Assembly (NCBI RefSeq): GCF_001640805.2
Contig: NC_066845.1
Coordinates: forward strand, 22,942,307 to 23,006,306
Origin: Lates calcarifer
Lineage: Eukaryota; Chordata; Actinopteri; Centropomidae
DNA: 64,000 nucleotides
Direction of reading: 5' to 3'
Shown: positions 12,198-26,300 of the stretch, in pieces
Numbering within the stretch: position 1 is the stretch's first letter
Layout: every line of letters begins with the position of its first letter
The notes under the pieces: model-generated
Told to the model about the DNA's origin: nothing
Databases searched by the model: none
Seen by the model: the letters and a program-made list of their open reading frames with translations, nothing else
Position numbers and translations under genes: made by a program

Positions 12198-13844
12198 GTG
12201 TATACTGTATATAAAACTTTTTATACAGTCTAGGAGGGGTCTTCAGGGGTCCTTTTGATGATACATTTAATACTTACAAAATTATGTCATCGTTGACTGG
12301 AAACTAAGGAGGACTAATCTAAGCTCCTGAATTCATGCTAAAATTAGCAGGAATTTCAATAAGATCTGAACTAAGACTATGGTAGAAACTAGGAGTGAAT
12401 GGTTTTGGTAAAATATTGTGATTTTTCTGACAGATATTGCGATTGTAATTTGATTTGCAGTATAATTGTTGAAAGTCAAGCTTCAGTCTAGGATTTACCA
12501 TATACATGTAAAACATATGATTGGGCATTAGCATTTAAAAGATCACTGAAATATAAATTGCTTTATGTACTAATCGAAGGATGAAAATGAAAATATACAA
12601 ATCCAAAATGTATTTATTCTAAATGTTATAGAAGATACACATAATGAACCATAGAACATTCATCCATCCATCCATCCATCCATTATCTATACCACTTATT
12701 CGTTAAGTGTCATGGGGAGGCTGGTGCCTATCCCAGCTGGGTGAGAGGCGGGGGTACACTCTGGAAAGATCACCAGTCCATCACAGGGTCAACACATAGA
12801 GACAAACATTCACACTCACATTCACACCTCCAGGCAATTTAGAGTCACCAATTAACCTGTATGTGTTTGGACTGTGGCAGGGAGCCGGAAAGAATCCATG
12901 CATGCGCAGGGAGAGCATGCAGACTTCACACAGAAAAGCTCTGCATAAACCTGGGCTCAAACCTGGAACCTTCTTGTGAGGCGACAGTGCTAACCGCTGC
13001 ACCACTGTGCCATCCACCATAGAACAAAACAATCAGTAGCACTACGTTCACTTGCCTTCTCTGCACAAACTTTACATTGCTGCAACAAAATATATACAGC
13101 GGAAATAGACATAAAGTTTTGGTCTTGGTCACAGCTCAGTAATCCGGCGTGCTGACACTGTCAGCTGGTTTTAACTCATCCTAATGCCGGTAGTTTCCAC
13201 TTTAGTGGTGTCTGTTCTTGCAACTGGCATGCAACTCTCAGCAGGTATTACTCACTTGACACCAGAGCAGCAAGAATTGGAGTGACTCACATTGCCTGTT
13301 GCGCTGTTGTTCTGTCCTCAGTTTTCATCAAGTAAAAATAATTGCAGTCTTTGTGGTTTGCAATTCACATTAGCTCAAATTGCGATTTTGATTACATTTA
13401 GATAAGATGTTCAGCCCTACTAAACACTTACTGTAGTCTTGATCACAAGGAAGCAGCAGAATAAGCAGAAAACACAGCATCTTACATGGTGTTTACAAAA
13501 GTGTTGCCAAACTGTTATTTACAGATTCGGCGGACTCAGAGCAAAGTCTGGAGTTGTGTTTGTGTGATACCACTTTGGGGCAGCAGAACACTCACTTCAT
13601 CCACCAATAGTCAATGTTATGGCTGATCGGTGTATATTGTATAGAGTGGTTGTATATAGATGTATAGTAAAAAAAAGGCATTCTCTCTATAATGGACATA
13701 AAACCTTGTGTGGGAAGTTCGTCCCAACATTGTTGCAGATGTTCCCACATATGTTTTACATATACATTTTACATAGTTTGCTTTGCTTTCGCTTTCTGTT
13801 GAGTTCAATAGTGGCCCAGTGTTCACTTTCTCAAACTCCACCCC

Positions 13845-13883
<39 letters not shown>

Positions 13884-16800
13884 CTACATAAACAAACATG
13901 CAACTCCTTGTTAAAAAATAACAAATCACATCCTGAGAATTACACATTTCATTTGCGGTTCCCAGTAAGTGTCGCTATGACCAAAAATTAGCACGTAGAT
14001 GTGTTCAGGCTGAGCCTCCCATCATATAGGTTTGAGGCAGATCGCGCAATGTTTTTCCTGTTGCCGGTAGGTGGTGTTATGACCGAAACCTGGTACGTAG
14101 ATTCGTTCAGGCTGGGCCTCTCATCATACATGTGAAGTTTGATACAGATTAGGCAATGGTTTCCCTGCTGTCAGTTGGTGGCACAATGACTGAAAACTGG
14201 CATGTAGATGCGTTCAGGCCAGGCTTCTCATGTGAAGTTTTGGGCAGATTGGACAGTCCATATGAGAGTTACAGCAACTGCCTGTTTCATGGCGAAGCAT
14301 TGCGAATCAACACTGCACCACAGCATGGTCGTCCCATGCCACACTCCGTTGTCCATCGTATGATCTTAATGCTTGTCTGACTATATTTGAGGTGAATCAG
14401 ATCAGCCCACTTGGATGAGACATTATTTCCCGTTGGCAATAGGTGGTGCTATGACTATACCTGAATACAGGCTTGCAGGTGTGTTCAGGCCATGACACTT
14501 CTCACACGTGAAGTTTGGGGCAGATTGGACAGTGCATATGGGAGTTATAACAACTTCCTGTTTCGTGGCGAAGCATCAGAACTTGCCATGGCACCACAGT
14601 AAGGGTGTCTCATGAAGACTCATAGTCTTCACAATAACTCACTCTGATGATCTCATTGCCAATAGGTGGTGTTATGACTATACCTGTATACTGGAATGTA
14701 GATGTGTTCAGGACAGGCCTGTTGTCAAAACTGCGAAATTTGGGGCAGATTTGACAGAGTATGTTTGAGTTACAACAACCTCCTGTGTCTCCACGCCCTT
14801 CATCATCTAGTAAATTTTTTGATAAGCAAAAATTGCTTTTTAAAATCAATATGGCTGACTTCCTGTTTTATGTCATGATGTCAAGAGACTTTTTTGCATG
14901 TCTCTCCATGTTACATGTTGCTACCAAAATTTTGTCCACCCAGGACAACCTGGTAGTGACAGTGGGTCAAAGTATAAAATAAGTCCTGTTGCCAGTAGGT
15001 ACTATAATTCAATATGAATATTGACGTGGGTGTGTTCAGGCCGGGACCATTATCAAAACATTGAAATTTGGGGTGCCGACACGGCCATGCCCTTCGACAT
15101 CAAAACAATTTGACAACTTTTAATCACAAACTCTTTAAGAGTATTGTGACCGAGTTTGAGGTCAATATGATGAAATCTGTAGGAGGAGTTTGATCAAATA
15201 CAACTTGTCCGAATAGCTAAAAATGATCAAAATTTTTGAATCAAAATCAAAATGGCCAACTTCCTGTAGGTTTGAGGCCATGGCGTCAAGACACTTTTTT
15301 GTACATCTTGGCATGGTACATATGTGGTACGAATTTCGTCTACCTAGGCCAAACTAAGCCCAATGGCAAAGGGGTTTTGAAAATATAGAGCCATTTTGCA
15401 GCGCCAATGCACAAGATCCCTATCAAAATTTTTGCCAGGCCTACACTTGTATTTGAACACAAACTCAATTCACATGTTATTAAGTATAGTTTCCAAGTAA
15501 CTTGCTCATCACTGGTACCAAGAGAGTTTAGCTGTGGCAGACAGGCAGCAGCTGAAGTGCAGTGGTTGGTGCTGGAAAAAGAGACTCAGACAGTGAATGA
15601 ATTATTGAGAGCTTCTTCCTTCCTCCAGGGAAATGGTCCAGAGACAGAAAGACAGAGTCAAAGATTAAAACTACGGATGAGATGAGGGGAAAAGGAAACT
15701 AGGGATGAGTAAAAAAAGGGGAGAGGGCCTCATTCAGCAGCAGCTTGAGGTGGGTTGAAATATGGCTGAGCATCCTCTTGTAAGGTTATTTTTGCTGGCC
15801 CTGTTTTCAGTAGTTCACTTAATCCAAAAACACTGCTAACCTCGTCTGCTCTCTCTCTCTAGAGGACCCATCTCTATTGCACTGGGGCAGCTTAGCAGGC
15901 AGTTATCTCTCCCTTTAATGACATACACTGGGGAAGCATACTGTTTCTCCTTGTAGGTGGTCATGGCTTGGAACATACCCATGCATCTGAGGTTGCTACC
16001 TGGGCTCACAAGGTGTGTGTCAGGAAGATCCAGTTTCACACTAGGCCATATCTTTTTTAAATATCCGTTTAGTGATAACTGTAATATCAGCTTCTGTGTC
16101 TATTTTAAAGGTTACTAGTGTGTTGCCTATGGTTTGGCTTTACAGTCCAGTCATCTTTACTATTCTTTGTGCCAGCTTCCCCCAGAAAGTATAGTTGTTT
16201 AACCCCTTCTGTAACTTCTCTTACAGCTTTTGAGTGGCATCCTAATGTCCCAAAAATGGACACTGGGAGCTTGTTTGTCAAAACAAGCACAGTGTCTGTC
16301 TGTCTGCCTACTGCTGTGTTGTGTTACAGGACCTCAGGTCTGGGCCAGGATAAAGGACCTGGTCCTGTTCCAACACTTTGTCCAACTGTCTTCTTAGACG
16401 CTAGCAGGGTGAAGAATAATGCTCAAAAAATCAATAAACCAAAGCACATGTGTTGAGTCAAAGGTTGACTGAACTAAGCTCTCCGGGTATGGAGCTAGAA
16501 CACTGACATTAAAATTTGAGAGTAAAATTTGGCAAAATCAAAACTGAAAACTGGCATAGAAATATTGTTTCCTATGTTTCCTAGATCTTTGAGTTTTTTA
16601 TGATTGAAATCACTGAAAACCCCCCATTTATTTTGCTAAACACACAACAGGACTGAGTGTTCTTTAGTTCCATTACTGAAGGACAAATTCATTTTCATCA
16701 GCTCTAAACTCTTATGCCAAATGAAATAGCGCAACTGGTTATAATTTGGGCATTCACAATAAAAGAGCCCTTTTCTGGGGGTGAAGAGCCCCTTCAAAAG

Positions 16801-19800
16801 ATAAGTGTGATTAGAGGGAGAGAGGCTGCAGTGTGTGGCAGCCAGACTGGAGATGACACATCCATTTAGAAGGAGGGCGTTCCTCCCACAAAGGGGAAAG
16901 GAGAGGGAGAAGTGAAAGGCTTTTAGTCTTGGTTCAGACATTGCTGCAGCATGGGTTACATCAGGTTGATGTTGTGGAACAATGTTGTGTGATGACACAA
17001 CTGTGAAGTGTGAAAGGGTGATACCTGTTTGGTGGCCTTCCTTTTTTTATATGTGCTGCTTTCAACTCCAGAACATGGCTGAGAATAATCACATTTTCAG
17101 GTTTTTTACTGTTAGGTTTTTGCTCACTGGGAATCTGTCAGCCTTCAGACCAGCTGATTAGACACCAAAGTCATCCATGTGTACTGGTTGATTTACACTT
17201 GAGAATATCCTGTGCAAACTGGCCATTTTAAATGAAGCGAAAAGGTGCTTTTAGATGATTTTCATTTGGTACACTTAGGCATGGTACTTTAAAGATTAGC
17301 ACTGCAACTGTTTATTATTTCATTATCAGTGAATGTATTGATTATTTTTTCAGTTAACTTATTAGTGTTTGAATTATCAGAAAATAGTTAAAATTGCCCA
17401 TCATAATTTCCTGGTACAAAACTATTGAATTTATTGGCTTAAAATATTGTTATAATATGAATGAAATTTTTAACTGGGGAATGCAACATCTGATACTGAT
17501 ATATTGCGAAACCGTCATCAAGAAGAAGGAACATGAGAAGCACAAAAAATACCAAGGGCTGAAAGAGGAGTTATAGAAGATATGGAGAGTCAGTCGTGCC
17601 AGTGGTAATTGGAGAACTGGGAGAGTGGCTCCAGCAGATTCCAGGTACAACATCTGAGATCTCTGTCCAGAAGAGTGCAGTCCTTGGAACAGCAAAGATA
17701 CTGGGTGGAACCCTCAAACTCCCAGGTCTCTGGTGGCAGCAGGCTAAGCAAAGTATTCCAGTTGCCCCACTCCCCAGCAACACTTTCCAGCTCCTCCTAG
17801 GGGATCCTGAGGTGTTTTTCTAGGTCAGACGGTATAAATAACCCCTCCACCAAATTCTGGGTCTACCCTCGGGTCTCATTGATGACAGATTCATCGCTTT
17901 TTATTGTGGTGCATCCACAGAGAATGCAATTTTGTGCCAACTGATTTGTGAGTTGAGAAATTTTTAGTATTATTACTAGGGATGCACCGATACCGATACC
18001 ACTATCGGGTATCGGGTCTGATACCCTGTTCCTGTACTCGTACTCATAAAATTGTTCCGATACCACAGCCTGATACCACTTTACGGCAGCGTGATGTTCA
18101 CTTGGGTGGTCAGGTGCTAAGTGAGAGCACAGAGGAGTAATGTCGGCGGTGTGGAGGTATTTCAAAGTAGATGATGGTGACTAAAGTAAAGCAGACTGCA
18201 TATTATGCTCTGCAAAGCTGTCAAGAAGAGGGACGAAAGTGAGTACTTTCAACACAACCAATCTGATAAAACATCTAAAAAAAGCTACACGACTTTGTGA
18301 AGAGGCACATCCGCAGCCTGTTGCAAGACATTTCAGCCCTCAGATTCACCACTGATATTTGGCCGAGCAGCGTTAGCCCGGTGTCCCTCATCAGTTTAAC
18401 TGCACAGCAGATTGACGAGGATTTTCCTCCGCGAAGAGTCGTCCTGCATGAAAAACAGTTTAGGGGTTCGCACACCAGCCAAGCCAGCCGTGTTTGATGA
18501 CATGCTTCAGACATGGGGGGTCCCTAAAAGTTCTGCTCATGTTGTACTACGTGATAATGCGAAAAACATGATCAAAGCCATGAGTGACGCTGGACTCCCG
18601 TGCCGTGTGTCGAGGGCTAATTAATTAATGAGGGGCTTTTAGCACAGAGGAGCGTGGCTGATGCTGTGGCACTCAGACAAAAAATAGTTGGACATTTTAA
18701 ACATTCTGCCTTAGCCTACTCCTGCCTTGAAAATATTCTATTTATTAAAAAAAGATGCAGTTGAATGCTAAAATGTCAATAACATACTTTGTGTGGCAGT
18801 GCCATATATAATGGAATGTTCAAATGTCAGTCACAGCAATTTCTTACAGCCAGAGAATGAAACAATATCTGATGAAAATAAAACACGTTTTCAAGTAAAT
18901 GTACGAAGTGTAATGGCATTAATAAGTACTCGTATCGGTACTCGGTATTGGCAAGTACTCAGATCCAAGTATCGGTATCGTATCGGTTTGAAAAAAAGTG
19001 GTATTGGAGCATCCCTAATTATTACTTTAATTTGCTGTCACTACAAAGTCTTTCTTTTTTCTTGAAGAATATTCTTGAGGGTGTTTTTTCTTCATCATGC
19101 AAATGATTTTTTTGAAGACTTGTGCTCCTCAGTCTACTGGGTTGTTTGCCATTTTCTAGTTTTCCTGTGCAAACCTGTTTTTTTTTTCAGAATATACTGT
19201 TGATTTTGGCAAACCAACTACCTTTGATTTCTCTCTGATAGACTTGCTTTTTTCGAACTCATTATTAACTTCGCTTGTATGGCCACCTCTTTATTCATTT
19301 TGACAGACAGCTCTGCCTCAATCTAAATGTCAGCTCTCACCTTTCAATCAACTCTTAACCATGTGAGCTCTTCTGTGAATGAACTAAAGTTGCCCAAAAA
19401 ACATTTAGTGGCCAAGTGTCCAGTTACTTTTGAAACCTTACATTTGTACTCCATGTGTTAAGGGGGCTATATCTCACGCACCTTTCTTTCAATATCAACA
19501 TAAAATAAAATTTAAATTAAAGCTGAGACATGGCAACAGAACACAGTAGAAACAGTACACAGAACAAAAATGTGTATCTGTCCAAATACTTATGGTCTGG
19601 ACTGTATTTGAGAATTTCTGGTATGTGGACACGCAAACTTGAATTCCAAATGGGTAGTGTTGTCCCAGATAAAACACTGCCAGTGTGGCCTCTCCAGAAA
19701 TGACTATCACAACATTTGACAGAGATTGTTGCCCGTCAAAATATTCATCTTTGTTCACTTGACATTTTACTGAATTGAGACATGGCAAGTGATCTCCACT

Positions 19801-20259
19801 CCCAACAAAACTAGACAGATGATGATAAGAAGCAGTATTACTTAAGGTTCATATGATACTCTAATGTGTCCATCAATCATCTATCAATATCCATCAATCT
19901 GTGTATGTGTGTGTGTGTGTGTTTGTTTCATCTCAGCAGTGATAAATTCACAAATTACCCTTCTACCTTTTCTTACACATATTTCCAGCTATTTAGGCTG
20001 CTATTCACAGGCTGACCGATCAGTCCATGTGTTCATGCTTCTGATGCTCACACACAAACACACACACACACACACTGGTTAAAGACAATTGTTCATTTTC
20101 CGCTTCTCAAGAAGTAATCTATGGTAAAGAGCCGCTAAAGGTCAAGTGTGCAGTCAGACTATTGTGGTACTGGCCTGCAGGAGATGTCCTCACAAAAACT
20201 GTACATAGCTAGAGCCTCCTCTGAGATCTAAGTCTGTTAAACAGTACATTCAAAATAAC

Positions 20260-20322
<63 letters not shown>

Positions 20323-23300
20323 GTCCAACCTCCCACCCACTCTAACTCTGTAAGTCTCAAACACTGAGTTCATTGTGATTCCAAATGTTTTGAATGATGT
20401 CACTGGTGTGCAGCACAGATGACAGTCTGTAGATGGTGAATAACAATGATTCTACAGTCATCAGAGGGTTGTGTGTGTGTGTGTGTGTTGGTGCCAGGTT
20501 GTGCCTGCATGTTAGCATAGTAGTGCATCTGTGAGTGTGTGTATGTGATTGTTGATAGACAGTACAGTCCGTGTTTGTATGTGAGAGAATGTGTTTATTC
20601 AATGTGTACAAAGTGTGCGTTAGCACTGTTGTCCTTCTCTACTTTTAAACTGGTTTGATATGTTTGTATACAGTGGAAAATTTTATATTGTGTGTGCTGA
20701 GTTACAAGTTGTTTTCTCTTGCTGTATGTATCTCATTCTATCTTGTACCCAATAATGCCATAAGCAAGCATGACATAGGAACTGAGAACCACACAACATG
20801 AAGTGGAGGGTGGTTTGCATCCATGAAATTAAATTTGTGTGGCTGTAAATGAACAGCTGCCTAGCTACAACCTCTTTAGCTGAGCCTCACTGCTTCTTTA
20901 TATACATTTCTGAAAACAAACACCTGTGTCAGAGATGTCTGGTTATGCTGTCTAGATACTAAAAGTAATTCAGACCTGCAAGCCATTTGGGATTGAGAAT
21001 TTCCAGTGGTATAAATAACATCATATGGCAGTAGTGAGATTTAAGCTGTATTAATGTGATACTAGCTGTAAACTGTGTACCACAGGATGAACTAAAAAAT
21101 GTACACAGGGCTAAAAAATGTACACAGAGAAACTCATCACCCATTTGTTTGTTTGTTTACCACAAAAGACTCCTGCATTGGCTATCTTTACATATAAAAA
21201 AAACCCTTTCTCCTCTTCTCGCCTCATCTCTCCTCATCTCTCCTCTCCTCTCCTCATTTCTCCTGACCTCTCCTCATTGTAAATGACCTCAAAGGAATAA
21301 TAAGTGTTTATTTTATAGATGTTTTCTCAAGCTGCTTATATTTTGTCTGTTTGGTTTTAATATGGAATCGGGTGCTTTTATTTTGAAGGCATGATGCAGC
21401 GGGAAGTGAAGGTTCGAAGGTCAAAGGGTAAAAACAAGCATGCCTTCTTAGTTGAAGGAAAACGCTAATGTTGTATGTATATAGCATGATACAATGAGTT
21501 GATAATGCATCAGCAAAATTATATTATTGTTGGTGGTGCCTGTCCAGTTGGCTTTACTGATCACCATTTAGTTACAGTGGAAATGATAATTTTGCGACGT
21601 GAATGGGCCAAGTCCTGTTGACATTTTACTAACAAATTGCTCCATGGCAGAATTTTTTTGTTCCTTGAAGTTGTGGTTGGAGGTTGGCAAAGATTTTTGA
21701 TTTTTGTCAGCAGTACACCACCTATTCTTCTGCCAGGATAAAAAGAGAAATTAATGACATTGAGGCAGATATTAAGAGCACTGAATAAGGTTTGAATAGG
21801 AGTATAAACACCACCTCTGCCCCCATACTGGAGGAAAAAAGCTTGGAGTTAAGCTCACTCCTGCAGGAGAGAGTTAAGGGAGCCCTTGTCCGATGAGCTG
21901 AGATGCTGAGATGAGGAAGTACACCATGGAGCTAACATCTGCCGTCAACCATATGGGATCTGGACGAGCACCAGGGATCAATGGATTGTCCGTTGACTTT
22001 TTAAAAACTTTTTGGAATACCATTGGTCATGATTTGCATGGAGTTTTCTTGGAGTGTTATAGAACTGGATCTCTCCCGGTGTCCTCTCAGAGGGCAGTAC
22101 TCTCCTGCTGCACAAAAAGGGGGAATTGGCATTATGTGTTAGACTTACGTTGACTGGCCAATGGCTGGCAGTGTCTGGAACAACAATATACCAATGTGGT
22201 GGCTGATGTGCAATTCTACCATCAAAATCCACACAAGAAAACAGCTTTTTAAATAAATGTCCATTGTAGTGACCACTGTGCGTGAAAGGGTTAATGTCTT
22301 GACTCAGGGTGGAATACATTTATTATAAAACAATGGAGAAAGTTACAGAACTTCATACATGTGTGGGTTGTGTGTGTGTGTGTCATCAAATTATAACAGT
22401 TAAGTTATGATTTGACGATTGTTAATATGTGTTGGTTGAGTTTTTTTGTTTAACCCCAAAAAAAGGGTTGATTTCGCTCCCATATTTAGTCTGATTTGCC
22501 AGTGAGTGTTTATATCTCTACAAAGTGGTTTAATCAAGGGACGCTAAAATCTCTCCTCTCCTCTCCTCTCCTCTCTTCTCCAGCAGATCTCCCTAGCAGC
22601 TTAAAAGTTATTTATGAATTGTGAGTTTTGGCACTCTGCTTGCTGTGTGTCCAGTTGAGAGGTTGGCTAATTGAATTTTTAGCTACTAACTGTATTTTTC
22701 CAACACTCAGAATAATGAAACAAGAAAAGATAGAGGATGGAGAGTAATAGTATTTAGATGGTTAAGTTAACTTGGCTCTATGTGCTTTTGATCAGACATA
22801 AAATGTTAGCCCATCATGGCCTATTAGGACAGATGGTACCTAGTAAACATACTGAAATCAGGGTGGGTTAATTTAAGTGCATTTATACACCTTTTGTCCA
22901 CAATTAATAGGCAGCGATGCATTATTACAAATCCAAGACACACTACACATCCTGTTTTAAAATGGCTGTGGAAAGATGTTGGTAGTCGGAGTCATGAGCA
23001 GGTACTACATGTTTAGCAGACTGCTGATAAACTTAATGTATTCCACATCATGATCCATAAGCAGGGAGATGGGACTTGAAGAGAACCTTGGAGCAGGATC
23101 ATTGGACTTGTTTTTGGCCAGGTTTCATTTAAACTGCAGCACAACTAATTTGGTCTGTTGTCTGTTTTTTTCCTATCCAGTGGGTGCTGGCCTTTGAGAT
23201 CTTCATCCCACTGGTCCTCTTCTTCATCCTTCTGGGTCTTAGGCAGAAGAAGCCAGCCATTCCTGTCAAGGAAGGTAGGATGTAACATGGACAGAGACAG

Positions 23301-26300
23301 CAATGGAATAGGTCCTATCAATAAAGTTTACCATAGTCATAAAAGATAATTCAGGTTTATTACAACTTACATCTCATTTCCATTGTTCTGACCCATTGCT
23401 ACACCTGTAAAGGTTTCTCTTGCCATGTTTTTATTGAGAGATTTCATTAGCAGGACTGAATCGTTTGAGTTAATTGATGAATTAGCACCACAGTTGCAAC
23501 ATGAAACAAATAGCAATGAAGCACTGTCCATAGCCCTGCAGATGCCTCTGCAGGTGATCTCTCGTTGATTTTATATTGGGAAGACTCAGGCATACCTGAT
23601 ATTTTTGGAAGAGCAGGAAAGGCAAAACAACTATGTGCATTCACAGACAAGGTTGATCACTGAGCATTGAATAAGAGTGCTCAAGCACAGGTGTGTGTGG
23701 TTTACTGTATGTAAACCTCCCCCTGCTTATTTTAGCCTACACTTATACTGGCACTGGTTATTAGAAAGTAATGTTATACAATGATGCATAGCTGCTGTAT
23801 ATAAGCATATCACAACTTTTTTGTTTAGATTTCATTGATTGCACAATGCTACAGAATATTTGTGTAGAGATGCTTCTGCTGCTGGAATCATTATCAGCTG
23901 ACAATTCCTATTTATAATTCTTGACCTGCCCTACAGCTCCTATTGAGTCAGTTAAGGCTTAATGACATAATCAAGTTCATGAAATAAAAATTAGTACTGA
24001 CATTTGAATAAAATTTTATTTTTCATTTCTGTTTGCAGCAGAGGTTGTATTTACTTCTTTTCACTGCAGAAATCAACAAATTATGAAAGTTTCCCCGGGG
24101 TGCTTTTGCTTACAACTGTATGTCTTCTGCTGACTTCAGATGGCTAAAGAGGTTTAATGAACTGAAAGAGAAGCTTTTCATACAATATAAAATAAGTGTG
24201 GACAACAGATACTGTACGAAACACTCATATTAATTTATGGATATATTCAGACTGCTTTAGCTGCTCCTACTTTAATCACATCATCACAGGATCGATTTGA
24301 TGGTGGTTTAAACACACCTGTGGGTTGGAAAGTGTTTGATATCATTAAACTTTTTTAAATTCAATTATTTGTTAATAATTTATTTACATTTTAAGCAATA
24401 TTACATTATTTATTTTCCTGTTGTTCCTGTTGCTCTAAAGTGGCAGCAGAGTGACACCACCTTAACTTGCATTATTTGTGGTTTTAAATATAGAAAGTGA
24501 ACTCTGCTGACTCAGTTTTGCCTGAATCTGTCTGCAGTCACAAGGATATTATGTATTGCTCTGCAGTGTCGTCATGCATTTTAAATAGAAGCAAATATTT
24601 TTGTTACAAATGCTGTTGCTGTTACAATGTGTGATTGTAATATGTGATTTGCGTCCTACTATATACTGTGATGTTTTTGTCTCCCTAGTTCAGTTTTTAG
24701 TATTATGTTGCACTGTCCTTGACTTTTTCATGTTTTAGTTTGTTTTCAGTGCACTTATTGTTGCCTGCAGCCGTTTTAGCACCCAATATATTTTGATTGT
24801 TTTTGTTTTTTTATTTACTTCACCTCTGCCTTGTTTCTGCTGTTCTTTCTTTGTTCTCTCTTTCTGGCTGTTTTTCTTTTTTTCCTGTGCATGATGCATG
24901 TTCTCAACATGTTGGATGGACCAGTGTGTAAGTGTCACATCACATCATTTCATCCTGATACTTGTTTCTGGCTGACATGACATTTTGATCTCCTGGTTGA
25001 CTAAATCAGACTGTGTTAATTCTATTTTTGGGTTGTGTGTATACACTGCATGCCTAACCCTGATCCCGACTACATATCATGGAAGACCATCTCTGAGAAC
25101 CTGCACCTTTCAGTCACTGTTGAAAACACAATGCCACTGTGTAATATAAAATCTTCTCAGCAACATATTAAGTCAGAAAACAAACAGAAGTAGTTTTTCA
25201 TGTGTAAAAGTAATGGTGTAAAAATTATATATATATATATATAAAATCTTTTTTGACAAGATGGAAAAAAATGACAACAGTTAGGAACAAAGTACACACA
25301 CACCCCGACACACACAAACACACAGCTGTGTAGCTTCTGGTCATCTTTGATTTGTTTTGACTTCAATGGAAGGGACCTATGTCTGTCAGAGTAACTGATG
25401 TTTGTGTGTGTGTGTGTGTGTGTACTTTATTCCTATCTGTTGTCTTTTTTTTTCTTGTAAATCAAAAAGGTTTTTTCATTCCCCAACCATTCAGTGAGTT
25501 CACATTTTCAACATTCTTCAAGTTTTGTGAATGGCTGAAATGTCCAGTTCTCAACTCTATCTTGCTGCTGGACTGAGAGGACCACACATGTATGAATACT
25601 GATGAGAATGCATAATAATTAAGTAATATTAACTGAGAGGGTGTGCTTTAATGTCTTTTGAGCACAACAGTGATGCGGTCAAGCATCACTGAAGTTTACA
25701 TTTTACTTGCTCCTCAACATGAACAGATTTTGATTATATATTTTACTTTGTTGGAAATAGTTGTATAATCACAATATTACACTCGAGGGTGTGCTTTAAC
25801 GTCATTTTAGCACTTCAGTGATGCGGTCAGGCTGCAAGCCCTCTCAGTTAATATTGCTTGATTAAGGAACTGGAGGGATGCTCATCACAGCTTCTCACAG
25901 TGAATACACTAATAAATAAGTTTTTTATCATTTATCAGTTTCATCTTTTAATATTACTATAGATTACTACTACACAATTTGGCTGGCTGTTTTATAATAT
26001 CCACAGAGCACAAGCACTGATTGACAAGACATTAGGGACAAATATGTTGAATGCACTTCCTTCCTCTGATAACATTTGCAAAGATTTTGAAGGAGCACTT
26101 AGCATACATTGAGATCTTTGACAGTAGAGGGAGTTTGCTCAGGTGTATATAATTAATAAATAGAACAAATAAATATGATGAACACGTTCTTCATATTCTG
26201 TATTCATATAAAATATGCACATACTACATATCATTACAGCATTGTTACCTAATATTGTCATCATTCATCAACACCTGTTACTGATGTAGATATATTTGTG

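Noticed and set aside
13945..15410. CRISPR-like array
   Set aside because: The units are long, diverged and irregularly spaced, and the DNA is vertebrate.
24885..24935. Possible micro-exon ending in GTAAG in intron 2
   Set aside because: No acceptor AG with a pyrimidine tract directly precedes it, and exons 2 and 3 join perfectly without it.
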